Positions 20,545 through 32,719 of a DNA stretch of 64,000 nt are shown piece after piece (within the stretch, counting starts at the first letter, position 1; every line of letters starts with the position of its first letter). The position numbers were made by a program, and so were the translations under genes. Source of the DNA: Pagrus major (Eukaryota > Chordata > Actinopteri > Spariformes > Sparidae). The DNA is taken from positions 3,121,297-3,185,296 of the forward strand of contig NC_133230.1 of assembly GCF_040436345.1 (NCBI RefSeq), in the 5' to 3' direction. Under the pieces are notes generated by a model. It did not search any database. It was not told where the DNA came from and worked only from the letters and a program-made list of their open reading frames with translations.

Positions 20545-20775
20545 CTGTAACTATGATTATTTTCTCGATTAAGCAATTAGTAGATTGGTCTATAAAATGG
20601 TGAAAAATGTTGATCAGTGTTTCCATAATTAACCCCAAGATGACGTCCTCAAATGTCTTGTTTTGTCCGCAACCCGAAGATATTCAGTTTACTGACCTTT
20701 TTTATCTTATAAAATGACTCAAACTGAGTAATCGATTACCAAAATAGTTGTAATCACTTAATCGTTGGAGCTCTA
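20545..20775 (+). repeat. dispersed foldback repeat of the CTGTAACTAnnATTATTTTC family
   Basis: It begins GGGCTGTAACTATGATTATT, contains CCCCAAGATGACGTCCTCAA and GATATTCAGTTTACTG, and ends in AATCACTTAATCGTTGGAGC. Partial relatives occur at 21841-21930, 27897-28045, 38700-38975, 40535-40845, 46940-47080, 48912-49060 and 51810-51980. This is the most frequent repeat in the window. Its inverted ends suggest a non-autonomous DNA element. Confidence 0.65.
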
Positions 20776-20946
20776 CTTCTGATTCACCAACGTCGATGGT
20801 GAGCTGGGAGAAAATTGGAGGACTTTTGGGAAACATCTTCTTTGAAATAACTTCTCTACTACCTCAATCTCAACCTCAAATGATCAGAAATATTATTATT
20901 TTCTCTGGTATTTAAGACAAAACAACCGCTGGAGTGAAATTAGATC

Positions 20947-20952
20947 TTTATT
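20947..20952 (-). terminator. poly(A) signal of VPS29
   Basis: AATAAA on the minus strand, 382 nt downstream of the VPS29 stop codon. It gives a 3'UTR of roughly 400 nt. Confidence 0.65.
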
Positions 20953-21333
20953 GTGGGGAAGAAATGAATGAAAAAAGGCCGACTACATGAAGCTACAGGC
21001 CTGTTGGTTACATGTTCGGGACATGATGAGGGCGAAAATAACAAAAAGAGAAAAAAAAGAAAAATGGCACCAAATATTTCTTTTGATAACAAATACATGT
21101 GACATTATTGCATTCTCTACAGAAACCCAATGACAGCTTGGACACAAGCAAATGCTGATGACATATAAACAATATAATACATAGGTCTTTTTTTAGAGTT
21201 AAGTTACTGAACAGCTTGTTACAGCATCAACATTGTGGTGACTGCAGGGGAGCGGCTGCTGCTGCCCCCTGGTGGAAAGGAATGAAATGAGACACTGAGC
21301 AACGTTAACCAAACTCTTCTTCCTCCTCCTCCT

Positions 21334-24300
21334 TTAAGATTTCTTGTACTCGATTCTCTCCACTTTGACGTCGTCGCCGATCAGCTGATAAACGTACGTC
21401 ACCACTGTAGACGCCTGGATGTCCATTAATACAAAAGAGGGGATGATGTTGCTGTAAGGAGAGAGGACAGATGTGTTTTAGGTCGAGTGTTTTCCTTCCT
21501 GCGCCCCCTGACTGCTTGTAACGACAGTCAGTCTGGTTCTACTGTTACACCTGTACACTGGAGATCATCGCCTGCTGTGAACATCTCAACGTAAAGAAAT
21601 ACACATCATAGAAATAATATCTCTTTACAGGAAATCAATTCATGTGCTGCTGAATTTGTCAAATGTTGTTTTTAAGGCTGTCAGCAGCTTTAATGAAATA
21701 TCAGTTACATCCACTGTGCTGGAGTAACAGAAACAGATATCTGACTCAGCACATAATATATTAGATGTAGGAAGAGAGAAAATGTGTTTTTGTTTTACTT
21801 CGGGGAAACTGTCCCTTTATAGGAGGCAATTATTTTAAACTAGGGCTGCAACTTACAATAATTTTCATAGTTGATTAATCTGTTGATTATTTTCTCAATT
21901 AATCGCTTAGTTATTTGTTGGAGCTCTAATTTAAACTAGCTAACTCTTTGTGGTTAAAAATACGAGTGTCAAACTCCGCTGTTTTGTCATGTTTGTCAGC
22001 GTCTCATATAGGCTTTGGACAATTTAAGATATTTTCGCAATATCGAACAGCTGTTACTGCATCTTCAGGCTTTTATTTTGAAAAGAAAAGGCAAGCTGAG
22101 CTGTCGTGGCAGCAGAGGCAACGTGCGTCGCATTTTGATGAGGTGGGAATTATTTTATTAATATTCTCCGTCGACATAATAGTTGAATTCTTAAATTGAA
22201 GCCTCTTTGGGTTTCATCAGTACCTTTCCAGTGCGGTGTAGGCTCCTGTGGCTGAGCCGGGGTTGATGTAGAACTTGTTTTCGTTCTCGAATGCCTCGAA
22301 CTTGTGCGTGTGCCCGGAGATGAGGATGTCGACATCCAGCTGTCTCTGGAGCAGCGCCAGACTGGCCATGTCGCCCCAGGGGATCACCTGGTGGCCGTGG
22401 ATGAGGCCGATCTTGAACTGGCCCACTGTGACCACCTTCTGCTCCGGGTAGTTCAGGTTCTGAGGGGGAACATAAGAAACGTGTTGTGTTGTTACATGTA
22501 CAGGTTTAATGAAGCACATGAAGCAGTGAAATCAGCTGTGATATGATCATATTAAAAAGGATGTCAGCTCTTTAATGTGGCTGTTTCTAAAAATTGTGAA
22601 CCAGGCAGGTAAAACTCAATTTGTAAGAAGGGAGCAATTACTTTCAGTACACTGCAATTAGTCTTCAGTAGCAGCTCGACAGCCATTTCCTTCTTCCTTG
22701 CAATTAAATATTCAGCCACATAAATTATGTCCTTAATTCAAAGCCTCTTATTAGAAATCCTGTGGACTTTGATGAACAATGTCGTGCCCCAACATGCTGT
22801 TAAGTACTGAACAAGAAGCTAAAAGCTCAATTTTGCACCCACACTGACAGCCCAGTCGATGTCGCTGAATTAATTAATCCCTTACTCTAATTTAAGGCCT
22901 CTCTTTTTCTAACTGTGTTTAGCAAGGCTCTACATTCTGTCATCGAACACACGCAGACCTCGTCGAAGTCTCCTCGGACTATGTGGACGTCTCCAGCGAG
23001 AGTCTTCAGGTAGTCATAGCTCTCCTTGGTGCAGAGGTTGCCCGTGCAGAGAATGTGCTGGATCTTCCCCGGGACCAACAGCTTCTTGAACTTGGCTGGC
23101 AGAGTGTTGCACCTGTGGGGGATGTGCAGGTCACCTAACACCAGGACCAACTGATGGCATCGCACACACACAGAGACACACACACGGACATAGACAAGTT
23201 AGTCCGACTTCAGTGAGCCCTGAGAGAGTTAGACTGTGTGATGTAGCTTCTGAAGCGGGCCGAAGATAGAGTCCTGTGGGACTCCACCAGAACTACTGTA
23301 CTCCTCAGTTAGTTATTATTAGGGGTGTCACGATTTCAATTCTAAATGGAAAGATACTTATCCTGCGTGCACGAAGACAGTCGACTGACTGGTGCCAGAG
23401 GAAACTCAGACAGCATCTCAGCTGTTGGGTTTATTTTATTTTTTAGAGATCCTTTATTGATTTGTTTGGGAAGAGGGTTTACTCAGAACCTCAGCACCTT
23501 ATTAGAAAAAAAAGACGTTCCGATATTTTGGTTTTCTGCGATGTACACTGCAATATGGACAAACACAGGAATTCCCTCCAGATAACTTGACTAGCTCCAT
23601 TTGGAAAGAATTAATCATTAAATTAAATTAAGACTCGATAGTCTAAAAATTGGTATAGTTGTCAGTGCTGAAAAACAAAAAGTTGAACTCGATTAAATCA
23701 TGGAGTTGGAGAATCGTGACACCCCTCGATGTTAATGTTAAATTGTCTTGTATCTTGTTTAAAACCAGCAAAACACTGTCAAGTTTTATGTTATTGCACC
23801 CGAACAACAACCTCCTGCACATTAATTCAGTTCAGTGAATAAACAGGCTTAATTCATAAAGCTCCAACTTGTAAATAAGCAATGTTTGTGAGTAACAAGC
23901 TGAGTTTATTAAGTGTCTGAACTCAAACTGTGTGAATGTAACTCCTTCTTATATAATCCAAACAGCCCACGGTGGAAAAATATTAATTGAATCAGCACAG
24001 ATGACGTCAGACACTAAATAAACTGATTCGGGACACGAGAGCAAGATAATTATGTTTTCACACAACACGATAAGTCAATAACAATCAAACACCAACAAAG
24101 ACGAAGGTTCATACAAAACATGAAACCCAGAAGTAACTTTTTAAACTGAACTGTTAAAGTTTTCTTATGACTTTTTATGTCCAGTAAGCGCTCCAATCCT
24201 TATATATTTATTGTTACTGCATCAAATGTTCATTCGCTAAATAAAAAGCAGAAAACTTGGTCAGAATTGGATTTCCTCAGCAAAGAGTTGCTAAACTTTT

Positions 24301-25729
24301 GGCCAACCAGGACAGCTCATCGTGTCTTAAGTGGAAAGCCTCCTTTCACAATGCCTTCCTATTTAGAAATAGATGAGTCACTAGTACAGATTCCCAAAAA
24401 AGGGATTACTTTGAGAAACACCCTCAGGAACGGGATCTTAAAACCTGTCCGAGTCATTGTAGATTATACTTATCCTCGACTATTTTGGGGAGGTAAGTCA
24501 AAAATAATTTCTGTTTTAGGACAACAGCAGAGAGCAAGGTGCAATTAAAGCATCATAGCCTGTCGGGCACCAAATCATTGAGTCAGCTGCAGCTAGTTGC
24601 TCTGAAACGCAGAAACAGCAGACCTCCGCGCAGCTGCGTAATCCCAATCCCATGTTAGTGTGGCAGGCAGAAGAGCGAGCAGAAAACAGGGATCCAACAC
24701 AGAGCGAGGGCACTTACCCGGTGACCAGCCTGGTTGATTGGAGAGGAGGAGGAGGAGGAGAGTGGGTGAGATAGGGAGAAAGGTGTGCATGGAAAGAACG
24801 GCACGAGGCATGATCAAAGAAAACAAAAAGACAAGAAAGAGTTGGGACAAAAAAGGGAAAACTGAAATTAGAAATTAAAAAGTGAATGGATTAAGTAGAC
24901 AGATATTAATCATTCAAAAACAAAAAGAAAAGTTAAATGACAATGTGATTTAATCGGTTGTTAATGACTGATGGTTAATGATAATAATGAAGCAAATACA
25001 GAATTTGTGTGAGCAAAATCATGTGGTGAAGCAAATAAAAGTGCTGACTGGAGTTTAGATATAATCACCCAACTACATGGAGATAAAGTTCAGCTACACC
25101 TGATGTTTTTGTAACATATCTTGCTCCAAACTTCTGCACAACATGTGCAAATGTTGGATAAGAAAGACAGAGAGAGGGTGAATGAATACATTAATGAATA
25201 ATGTGCAGTTTAGTCTGATTTGTTGGCTAACCTCAGATAGCATTTAAAGTTACAGTTGTGCTTAATAACTGGGTGATAAACATCATTAACGCTACACAGG
25301 AAAGGTGCCACAGATAAAGTAGCTGTTAGCCTGTTAGCCCAGCTAGCTAGCTGGTTAGCAGTTTAAAAAAAAGTACAAAAAATGTCGTGATTTCAATTAA
25401 ACAGACAACAAGAATGGCTGGTGAACAAACATGAGAAACCGAAAGACCAGCTTGCAAATGAAAAGAGTGACTTTAGGGGTTCATGCGGCTTGTTGAGTTG
25501 AATTTTAGGGGACTGAACTGTTCAGCTGTCATGTGATCGTTGCTCCATCTCGGATTGAAGCTTCACTACAAACCCTGAAATTAAGATCCGTGCCGACGCG
25601 CTGAAACCAAGATGTCGCTCTCCTTACGTCGACAACCGATCAAAGACAACATCGTGCACGCACAGCGGTCGAAACTCGGCCTGTAAATGTGTTAAATTAT
25701 GCCCTTTTTCGCCATTTCATACTCACCAT
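21334..25729 (-). CDS. vps29: VPS29, retromer/commander subunit, 4 coding exons plus optional micro-exon
   Basis: Coding exons, 5' to 3': 25729-25727 (ATG only), 23150-22959, 22459-22224, 21451-21334. The sum is 549 nt, giving 182 aa plus stop, the same length as human VPS29. The chain reads M, then [15 protein letters not shown], then [46 protein letters not shown], and ends VERIEYKKS. The GDLH, GN and GHTH motifs are those of the calcineurin-like phosphoesterase fold. In VPS29 this fold serves as a protein-binding scaffold for VPS35 and regulators such as TBC1D5 in endosomal retromer. Known for the family: little or no phosphatase activity. The exon 2 donor is weak (GAG followed by GTCTGC). 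Confidence 0.95.
23321..23726. mobile_element. MITE-like element with AGGGGTGTCACGAT terminal inverted repeats
   Basis: It starts AGGGGTGTCACGATTTCAAT and ends GAATCGTGACACCCCT, an inverted repeat of about 15 nt around a 406-bp body. No transposase frame is visible inside. It lies in VPS29 intron 1, between the micro-exon and exon 2. One end of a relative is at 9934-9951. Confidence 0.75.
24718..24729 (-). CDS. vps29: VPS29 alternative 12-nt micro-exon (AGHR)
   Basis: On the minus strand a CAACCAG acceptor is followed by 12 nt encoding Ala-Gly-His-Arg and then a GTAAGT donor. It lies between the ATG-only exon 1 and exon 2, in phase 0. Inclusion would change M-LVLVLGD to MAGHR-LVLVLGD (186 aa), the same N-terminal variant known for mammalian VPS29. 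Both splice sites are strong. Confidence 0.85.
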
Positions 25730-26100
25730 CTTCTATTTTGCTGTTTCTGCTAGTCAAGTTGAGGAAGCGCCTACGTACGCACGACGTCACGGCGTCACGA
25801 CGTCAGCCAATGAGAAGAGAGAACATCAGCGTATGCGTCAAACTACATACACTACTTCCGTTTGTCCTTTCAAAATAAGAAAGCGAAACTTGACACGTCT
25901 ACGAAAAAACGGTGGAAAACGTAATTAACATGTACGATCTGTTCTGAAGGATAAATTAAATGTCGGAGAGCCGTGCAAAGTAGCTACACAAAACTCCAAA
26001 CTTCGCATTTTAAAGGGGTGATGCGCCACACGAACAAGTGCGACTCGAGCGGACGTTTAATTTAAAATCGCGCTACAACCGGAAGCTGCTAGCTTAGCCG
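25730..26100. promoter_or_regulatory. shared head-to-head promoter region of VPS29 (-) and EIF5 (+)
   Basis: The ATG-bearing exon 1 of VPS29 ends at 25727 on the minus strand. A likely EIF5 leader exon with a GTAAGG donor ends at 26168 on the plus strand. The interval between the two starts is only a few hundred bases, CpG-rich (ACGTACGCACGACGTCACGG near 25773-25792) and without a clear TATA box. It contains an ETS-like CCGGAAGC just to its right at about 26080. A bidirectional housekeeping promoter is inferred, not shown. Confidence 0.5.
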
Positions 26101-26168
26101 CATCCGTTAGCTTGACGTTGGTCGGTAAAAGCGACGTGAGTAGCAGCGTTTCGCAGAACATTCGAGAG
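26090..26168 (+). other. eif5: probable non-coding first exon of EIF5
   Basis: A strong donor (GAGAG followed by GTAAGG) ends a CpG-rich stretch upstream of the EIF5 coding exons. Another possible donor (AAACG followed by GTAAGA) lies at 27027-27035, so the leader may have alternative or extra exons. The 5' end is not determinable from sequence alone. Confidence 0.4.
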
Positions 26169-26169
26169 G

Positions 26170-28574
26170 TAAGGTGCGAAATATCTTTCATCACATCTCC
26201 CCCGGCTCATCCTGACGTGGCTTTCGCGTCCAGGGTCGTGATCCCACACAGAAAATCCAGCTAGCTACCCCGGCGTCAAGAATACGACCTTAATCATACG
26301 ATCTTTCACCCCGACCGCGTCGACAGCGCCTCGGCTAGTGACTGCGTTAGCCGCGGGACGTCAGTTGGGCTCCGGCTATTTCCTGGACTTCTCGCGTAAT
26401 GAGCGACTATTTCTATAACGGAGATGCCTGACGGCGAACCCGTGTTAAGATGTATATTTTTCTCTTATCCATTGGCGGATAACAACACTTTCGCGAACGT
26501 ATGTTTCAGATATTTTTCACATTTATGGGGAATTTGGTGATGAAACACGTGTAATGTTAACTTTAGCCTCGGTTAGCTCGCCACCGTTACCTGCTCGCTT
26601 GGTTACATAATGTTAATTGCTTGTTTGGTGGTCGTGGCTGTTGTTTGTCAGCTCTTACGGCCTTTTTTAGAGCATACGTGACAGTTTTGCCACCCACCCA
26701 GTGAGCGATAACAGCGCTGTCACACCTGATGATGCTAACGTTAGCGTTTTAGTCCGCAGTTTTGTGTGAATAACAATACGCTCCTTCTCCCAAAGGTCCC
26801 CCCACAAAAACCCCGAGGACTTTCCAGATAACCCGCCTTTCTGCCTCTGAACCTGACGCCTGCACTGTTTGGACGCTTTAGGGTGTTTAACTGTGCATCT
26901 TTGAGAGGAAAAAAACCCATTAAGGACCCTGCTGCAATCGATACAACACCAGCACCAGCTATCGACCACCGTTCACTGCGGCTCTTGGACGATCAGCGTT
27001 GTGTTTATGTCTTTGTTTTGCGAAAACGGTAAGATTTGGGAAACACTTTCTGACCTATTTGAACTGTTTTAGCGATGTGTGTGACGTGTGGTTTTGTTTT
27101 TATCCAAGCTCAGAGGGCTGTAGTCAGCGGTATTGGGCAATATTACGTGTTTTCTGTGCATCTGAATCAAAATGGCGTCTCCCAGTCGCCTCACTCGTGT
27201 GCAGTGGCTGTATGACGCACTCTGCACCAAGCAGTCAGCTAAGCTAAGCTAGCCTCCTTCTGAAATAGACTTGACCTCTGCCCTTCTGATACACTTCAGC
27301 TCAGGACACTGTCAAACCACCTGTGAGTCATTTCATGTCGAATCACAGTGACACGGCCGAGAAAATAGCTGCCACAGGCTGGGGTTGGTTGGGTATTAAA
27401 GCCGTCAGCAGGGGGAGAGTTATTTGGCAGCTGCTAGGCCTCCTGTTTTTGACCTAATAACAAGAGAAGGCCTTATGTGACTAAAGCCAGAGGCCCTCAT
27501 GTAAGACAAAGGGCTTTGACAAAAACATTTTTGTACGTATATGGCCACAAAAGCATCCAGTTTAGTGGCTGGGTTTTATTTTTCTGCTGCGGGTTTAATC
27601 TATAATGCCTGCCCACTGTCTGATCACATGGATATTTGATGGATTTCATTTTGTCGGCAGTATTTTCAGAGGGCAGAGGCTTTCACACAATCTTTTTCAT
27701 GTTTATAATCTGTCTGGTAATGCAGGTTTTTATGGGTAAACATTTCTGTATAAGGGACGACAATATGAGAGTCTCTGGACTTTCTGTTGCTGATTATTAT
27801 GCACCACAGGAATCATTTTTTATTATGTCCTGTGAATTGTGGACTATCAAGAGTTCAAGACCACTTTAAGTACAACAATTGTATATTTATAATCAGGGAT
27901 GCAACTACCAATTATTTTCATTATGATGAATCTAGTCTATAAACTGTCAGATACCAATAAAAACATCTCTGAGATGTAATTGAGGTCTTCAAAAATGCTT
28001 ATTTTGTCTGAAACACCAAATATTAAGTTTACTCTCATACTAAACAAAGACAGCTGGTAAATATTTACATTTGTACCAGAATAGAGGCTCAAACCAGTGA
28101 GATTTAATGACATTTTTGCTCAAAAAATTCAGAAGAGAAATCCTCAAACTGTAGTAAATATATCTGGATTTCTCCCTGAGGTCTGGCACAGGCTTAAAGT
28201 GTTGCAACACAACTACATATCTCAAAAAAGAAAAATTCAAGGTACTTTCTGGCCACAGTATAGAAAAGCCTTTATTTAATTGAGTATTTCATACATAAAT
28301 TCTTAAACGTTGACAATGCGTGATAAAAATGAGATGAGTAGTAGTGCAGCCCTTCTTTGGGGTGTTGACAACTGAGATAACTGCATATCTATCGGGTACA
28401 GGGAAACCGCAACTTGGCATTCATTGCACGGTATGCAATTTTAAAAATTGGTGACCTCAACATTTAGTTAACATATTCTCAATTCTGTCAAGTTGTCTAG
28501 AACACATCTTAAGTGACGGTTCAATCATTTTCTTTATTAAATATTGATCGCTCTTTCTCCCTCTCCTCTTTCAG
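26170..28574. other. EIF5 leader intron region
   Basis: The first kilobase is CpG-rich. A dispersed foldback repeat lies at about 27897-28045. No conserved coding segment is seen. Confidence 0.45.
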
Positions 28575-28660
28575 AGCTGTTGCGCAGCCGTCGGAACCTG
28601 TGTGGTGGAAATCTAGCCTTCAAGCAAGGAGCTTGCGGCCACAGCGGCACAGCGTTTTTC

Positions 28661-28846
28661 ATGTCAGAGACCGAGCACGCTTGCAGTCGTTTATGTCATC
28701 CCCTCTTTTCCAGACAGAAGATCCCGAAAAATCCCCAACCAAGATCCTTTTATCTTACTGATAGTGCTAACATCCAGCCAAAATGTCTGTCAACGTCAAC
28801 CGCAGCGTGTCAGACCAGTTCTACCGCTACAAGATGCCCCGTCTGA
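28661..28846 (+). promoter_or_regulatory. upstream ORF 1 in the EIF5 leader, overlapping the main start
   Basis: The exon beginning at 28575 has an AUG at 28661 in poor context (T at -3 and T at +4). The reading frame runs 61 codons into the coding region and ends at 28846 in a different frame, 64 nt past the main AUG at 28783. A ribosome that translates it cannot reach the EIF5 start by scanning. Vertebrate EIF5 is known to be autoregulated through start-codon stringency with poor-context upstream AUGs, which fits. Confidence 0.6.
28693..28761 (+). promoter_or_regulatory. upstream ORF 2 in the EIF5 leader
   Basis: A second poor-context AUG (TTT before, T after) at 28693 opens 22 codons that stop at 28761, 21 nt before the main AUG. 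Confidence 0.5.
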
Positions 28847-31800
28847 TTGCCAAGGTAACGGCTCGTTATGCACAGGTCTTTTAAGATCGTACATTTACGA
28901 GTTTTCATAAATGTTTGAGTTATTAAAGAAGTGGAGGGAATAGCTTCATTATATTGACTTTAACCAAAATTGCCTGAGATTACATTTATGGAGACGTTCC
29001 TCCTGTAGTGATAACATTTTGGTTTGGGTGTTGATGGTCTGTGTTCGTCTGTCTTCATCTCATCCAGGTTGAAGGCAAAGGGAATGGAATCAAGACGGTC
29101 ATTGTCAACATGGTTGATGTTGCAAAGGCATTGAACAGGCCTCCAACATGTAAGTAACACAGCATCATCTTCTGCGACGGAAGAAGATGCTTAAGTGACA
29201 ATGTAGAAAGGAAAATGCGACTCCAGGAATTCAAAAAAATCCAATCTTTGATGTTTATAAATAGTGGCATTCATTTAAATCAATGATTACTGCGATGTTT
29301 TTAGAATGAGCTAACCAGGAGGCGTTCAATGTCTTGATTTCAATGTGCTTTCTGATCTTCTCCACAGACCCGACCAAGTTTTTTGGTTGTGAACTCGGTG
29401 CTCAGACCCAGTTTGATACCAAAAACGACCGTTACATCGTCAACGGATCCCACGAGGCGAACAAGTTGCAGGACATGCTTGATGGGTTCATCAGAAAATT
29501 TGTGCTGTGTCCCGAGTGTGACAACCCTGAAACTGATCTGGTAAATCTTTCACAGCCTTTGTCACATAGCTCCAGGGAAGGTTAAGAATTATGAAGTCTG
29601 ATAACTGACAGGTCTCTTTAGGTGACAAGCACTTGTTTGCTTTAGTGAATAGTTAAGCAGATACTTCTTCTTATTTGTTTATAAGACTAGACTGAATTTC
29701 CCTCCAGGTCTAACAAGATCGTGTTTGTCTTTCCTCCAGCATGTCAATCCCAAGAAACAAACCATCGGCAATTCCTGTAAGGCCTGTGGATACCGCGGCA
29801 TGCTAGACACCAGACACAAACTCTGCACGTTCATTCTCAAAAACCCACCAGGTGAGATTTTTTTCTTTCTTGCTGTTACACAAGCTGTTACACCCTGTCA
29901 TGTTGGACATAAATCTTTAACTATTTTTCTCCAATAACAGAGAGCACCGATAGTGGATCCGCATCTGTAAAGAAAGAGAAGGAGAAGAAGAACCGCAAGA
30001 AGGACAAGGAGAACGGCTCTGGCAGTGGAGAGGCTTCGCAAGACAACTTCGATGCTCCTCAGGCAGTGGTGAGTTTCCTCCCTCCCTTCAAACAGTCCAG
30101 GATCATTCAGCTGAAGAGTCTGTCTGTTGTGTGAGCAGATGTGGAGTTTCACACAACCTGATCATAAGTCAGACACATGCTGTTATTTGCTTACTGTTGG
30201 AACTTTAAGAAACATTAAACTCTCTTGTGTTTGCTGAGTTCAACGTCCATGTGAGCAGCTGACTGTGAACTCGCTGCGAAAACAAAGATCGTCAATGTCA
30301 AATCTCTCCCTATCACACAGTCCAAAGCTACCTCAGATTCTTTAGTTTATGTGGTGATTAGCCTTCCTCAACAAAAGTTGGTTTTACTCTTTAAGGCTTG
30401 TTGTACACAATGCCACATGCTTACTCCTTTTTTGCTCACATTTCATCAGGAAGGTACAAACACAAACCTCAGCAAACTTTTCCAGTAGCATAGAAATGAT
30501 AAAGCTTTAGCTCTTGGGTCCAGAGGTCAGTTTACTTTTGCCCAAACCTTTGTAAATAACGGGTACGATACAATATAATTTATTGTCCCTATGGGTACAT
30601 ATTGTCTTGGACACAGATGCTGCGCCCGTAAAGCTTCTTCCATCGTGGTAATAATAAAAATAAAACGACATAAAGGAGCAGCACAAACTGCAGCAATCCA
30701 CAGTCACAGTTGTGTTCACTGTATGGAAGAGCCTGCAGTGAAACCTTTCATCACCGACACCCTTTCATTTTGTCTGACCTCACTGTTACTGTGTCTGTTG
30801 GGCAGGACGGAGATGACGACGATGAGGACTGGGCAGAAGAGACTACGGAGGAGGCGCAGAGGCGGCGAATGGAGGAGATCAGCGACCACGCCAAGAACCT
30901 CACGCTCAGTGAAGACCTGGAGAAACCCCTGGAAGAGAGGGTCAACCTCTTCTACAACTTTGTGAAAGTATGACTTAATGAGATTATATTCCCAATATCT
31001 GTGTTTTTTCCTGTAACAGGAAAGTGTATATACTAGTGGCTTGTAGAAATTCTGAGTATTTCATAAAAGAATTTAAGGGAACATGAAGAGAGCACTTAAA
31101 TCTTGACTTGTGTGTCCTTCCTCTAACGTTTGTTTTCCATTTCCAGCACAAGAAAGAGAGTGGAACCATCGACGGAGCTGATAAGGAGATCTTGGCGGAG
31201 GCGGAGCGTCTGGATGTGAAGGCCATGGGCCCCCTCATCCTCAGCGAGCTGCTCTTCAACGAGAACATCCGCGACCAGATCAAGAAATACAAACGCCACT
31301 TCCTGCGAGTAAGTTGACTGATGCGTCACTGTAGCTCTCATCAGTCTATTTTTGGGATACTCAGAACCGTCTGACTTATATCATCTCCTGACTGTTTTTT
31401 GATTTTCTCAGTTCTGCCACAACAACAAGAAGGCCCAGAAGTATCTGATGGGAGGTTTTGAGTGCGTCGTGAAGCTGCATCAGGTCCAGCTGCTGTCTCG
31501 CGTTCCCATCATCCTCAAAGACCTGTACGACGCAGACCTGCTGGAGGAAGACGTCATATTTGCCTGGGCAGAGAAGGTGTGTGTCGGACTGAGTAGATCT
31601 GCGCACATTAAGCTTTTATTGAATATTACATTTACAAGTTCTGCCCTTTTTGACCCAGACGAGGAAAGAATTGAAAGGTGAACACAGGAATTACGGCTAG
31701 AAAATCAAGCTTAAATATTAACCGAGCTAGTGGGCAGCTAGTTTTGCTTGGAGCAGTGCCAGTAAATTAGAAGTGCAGGAAATAAAATCGATCATCTGTA

Positions 31801-32719
31801 TTTAATTGGAGCTGTAACAAACCGGACTTTGTTTTCCGTCCACCAGGTTTCTAAGAAGTACGTCTCTAAGGAACTTGCCAAAGAGATCCACGCCAAGGCT
31901 GCTCCTTTTGTCAAATGGCTGAAGGAGGCAGAGGAGGAGAGCGAGGGCAGCGAAGAAGAGGAGGAGGAGGAAGATGAGAACGTAGAGGTAACGGAGACGG
32001 ACGTAGATCACTTTGTTTTACAATCAAGTGTTTATCTGAAGAGGTCACTTGGCTGTGTTTGTATCCTACTTTAAATGATTGTAGAAAGCATTAAATTAAT
32101 GTCAGTAGCTGCTGTTCAGGCGGTAGATGCAAAAAATGGCAATGAACAGAGATCAAAATGTCCACACACGACAAGAACTCTGAAAGATTCTGAGATCGAA
32201 GGCTTTGATTATACATTTTGGGCAGAGGAGATATTTTTGGAAGTTGAAGGTTGTTTGAGTTCAACTTTGAAAACTTTCTTTCAGACATCTGCATCCAAAT
32301 AAAAATAACCCTTGAAGTCGTACACAGCTTGACTTATTCTTTTCCCTTCAGGCAAAGTTACGGTACAGCTGCTTGTGTTTTTTTAAATATTTGAAAACTT
32401 TAGTTCTCATTGTTAAATAGCATAAAGGGTTTTTATAGAAAAACATTGTTGAAATTCTTAGTTTTGTCGAGTGTCGGTACATAAAACCTGGACATTAAAT
32501 CCCCCCAGCCTTTATTCGAGACGCTGACATCAGTTAAACTGTGCTCTCAGCCCTCCGTGGGCAGCGAGGCTGACGCGAAGCTGTTGGTCTTTGTTCATCT
32601 CTTCTGTTGTCTGTCCTCAGGTGGTGTACTCGTCCTCTGCCCGCGAGCTCAAAATGGAGACTGTGAAACCAGACACGCCTGAAAAAGAAGAGGACGACAT
32701 TGACATTGATGCGATCTGA
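28783..32719 (+). CDS. eif5: Translation initiation factor eIF5, 10 coding exons, complete
   Basis: Coding exons: 28783-28854, 29068-29149, 29368-29540, 29740-29851, 29941-30068, 30806-30967, 31147-31308, 31412-31576, 31847-31987, 32621-32719. The sum is 1296 nt, giving 431 aa plus stop, equal to the human length. A 5'UTR segment begins at 28575. eIF5 is the GTPase-activating protein for eIF2 in the 43S complex. Seen: the N-terminal GAP domain with the Arg15 finger (QFYRYK), a zinc ribbon with CPEC (C99/C102) and CKAC (C122/C125), a lysine-rich linker ([14 protein letters not shown]), and a C-terminal HEAT-type W2 domain. The tail is acidic ([13 protein letters not shown] and final DIDIDAI), the eIF2-beta/eIF1 binding type. 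Human synteny with MARK3 agrees. Confidence 0.97.

Noticed and set aside
24177-24548. 123-codon open stretch in VPS29 intron 1
   Set aside because: No family resemblance and no supporting splice sites or conserved context.
30069-30805. Possible H/ACA snoRNA in EIF5 introns (mammalian EIF5 hosts SNORA28)
   Set aside because: I could not identify two hairpins with an ANANNA box and a terminal ACA at proper spacing. A covariance-model search would decide.
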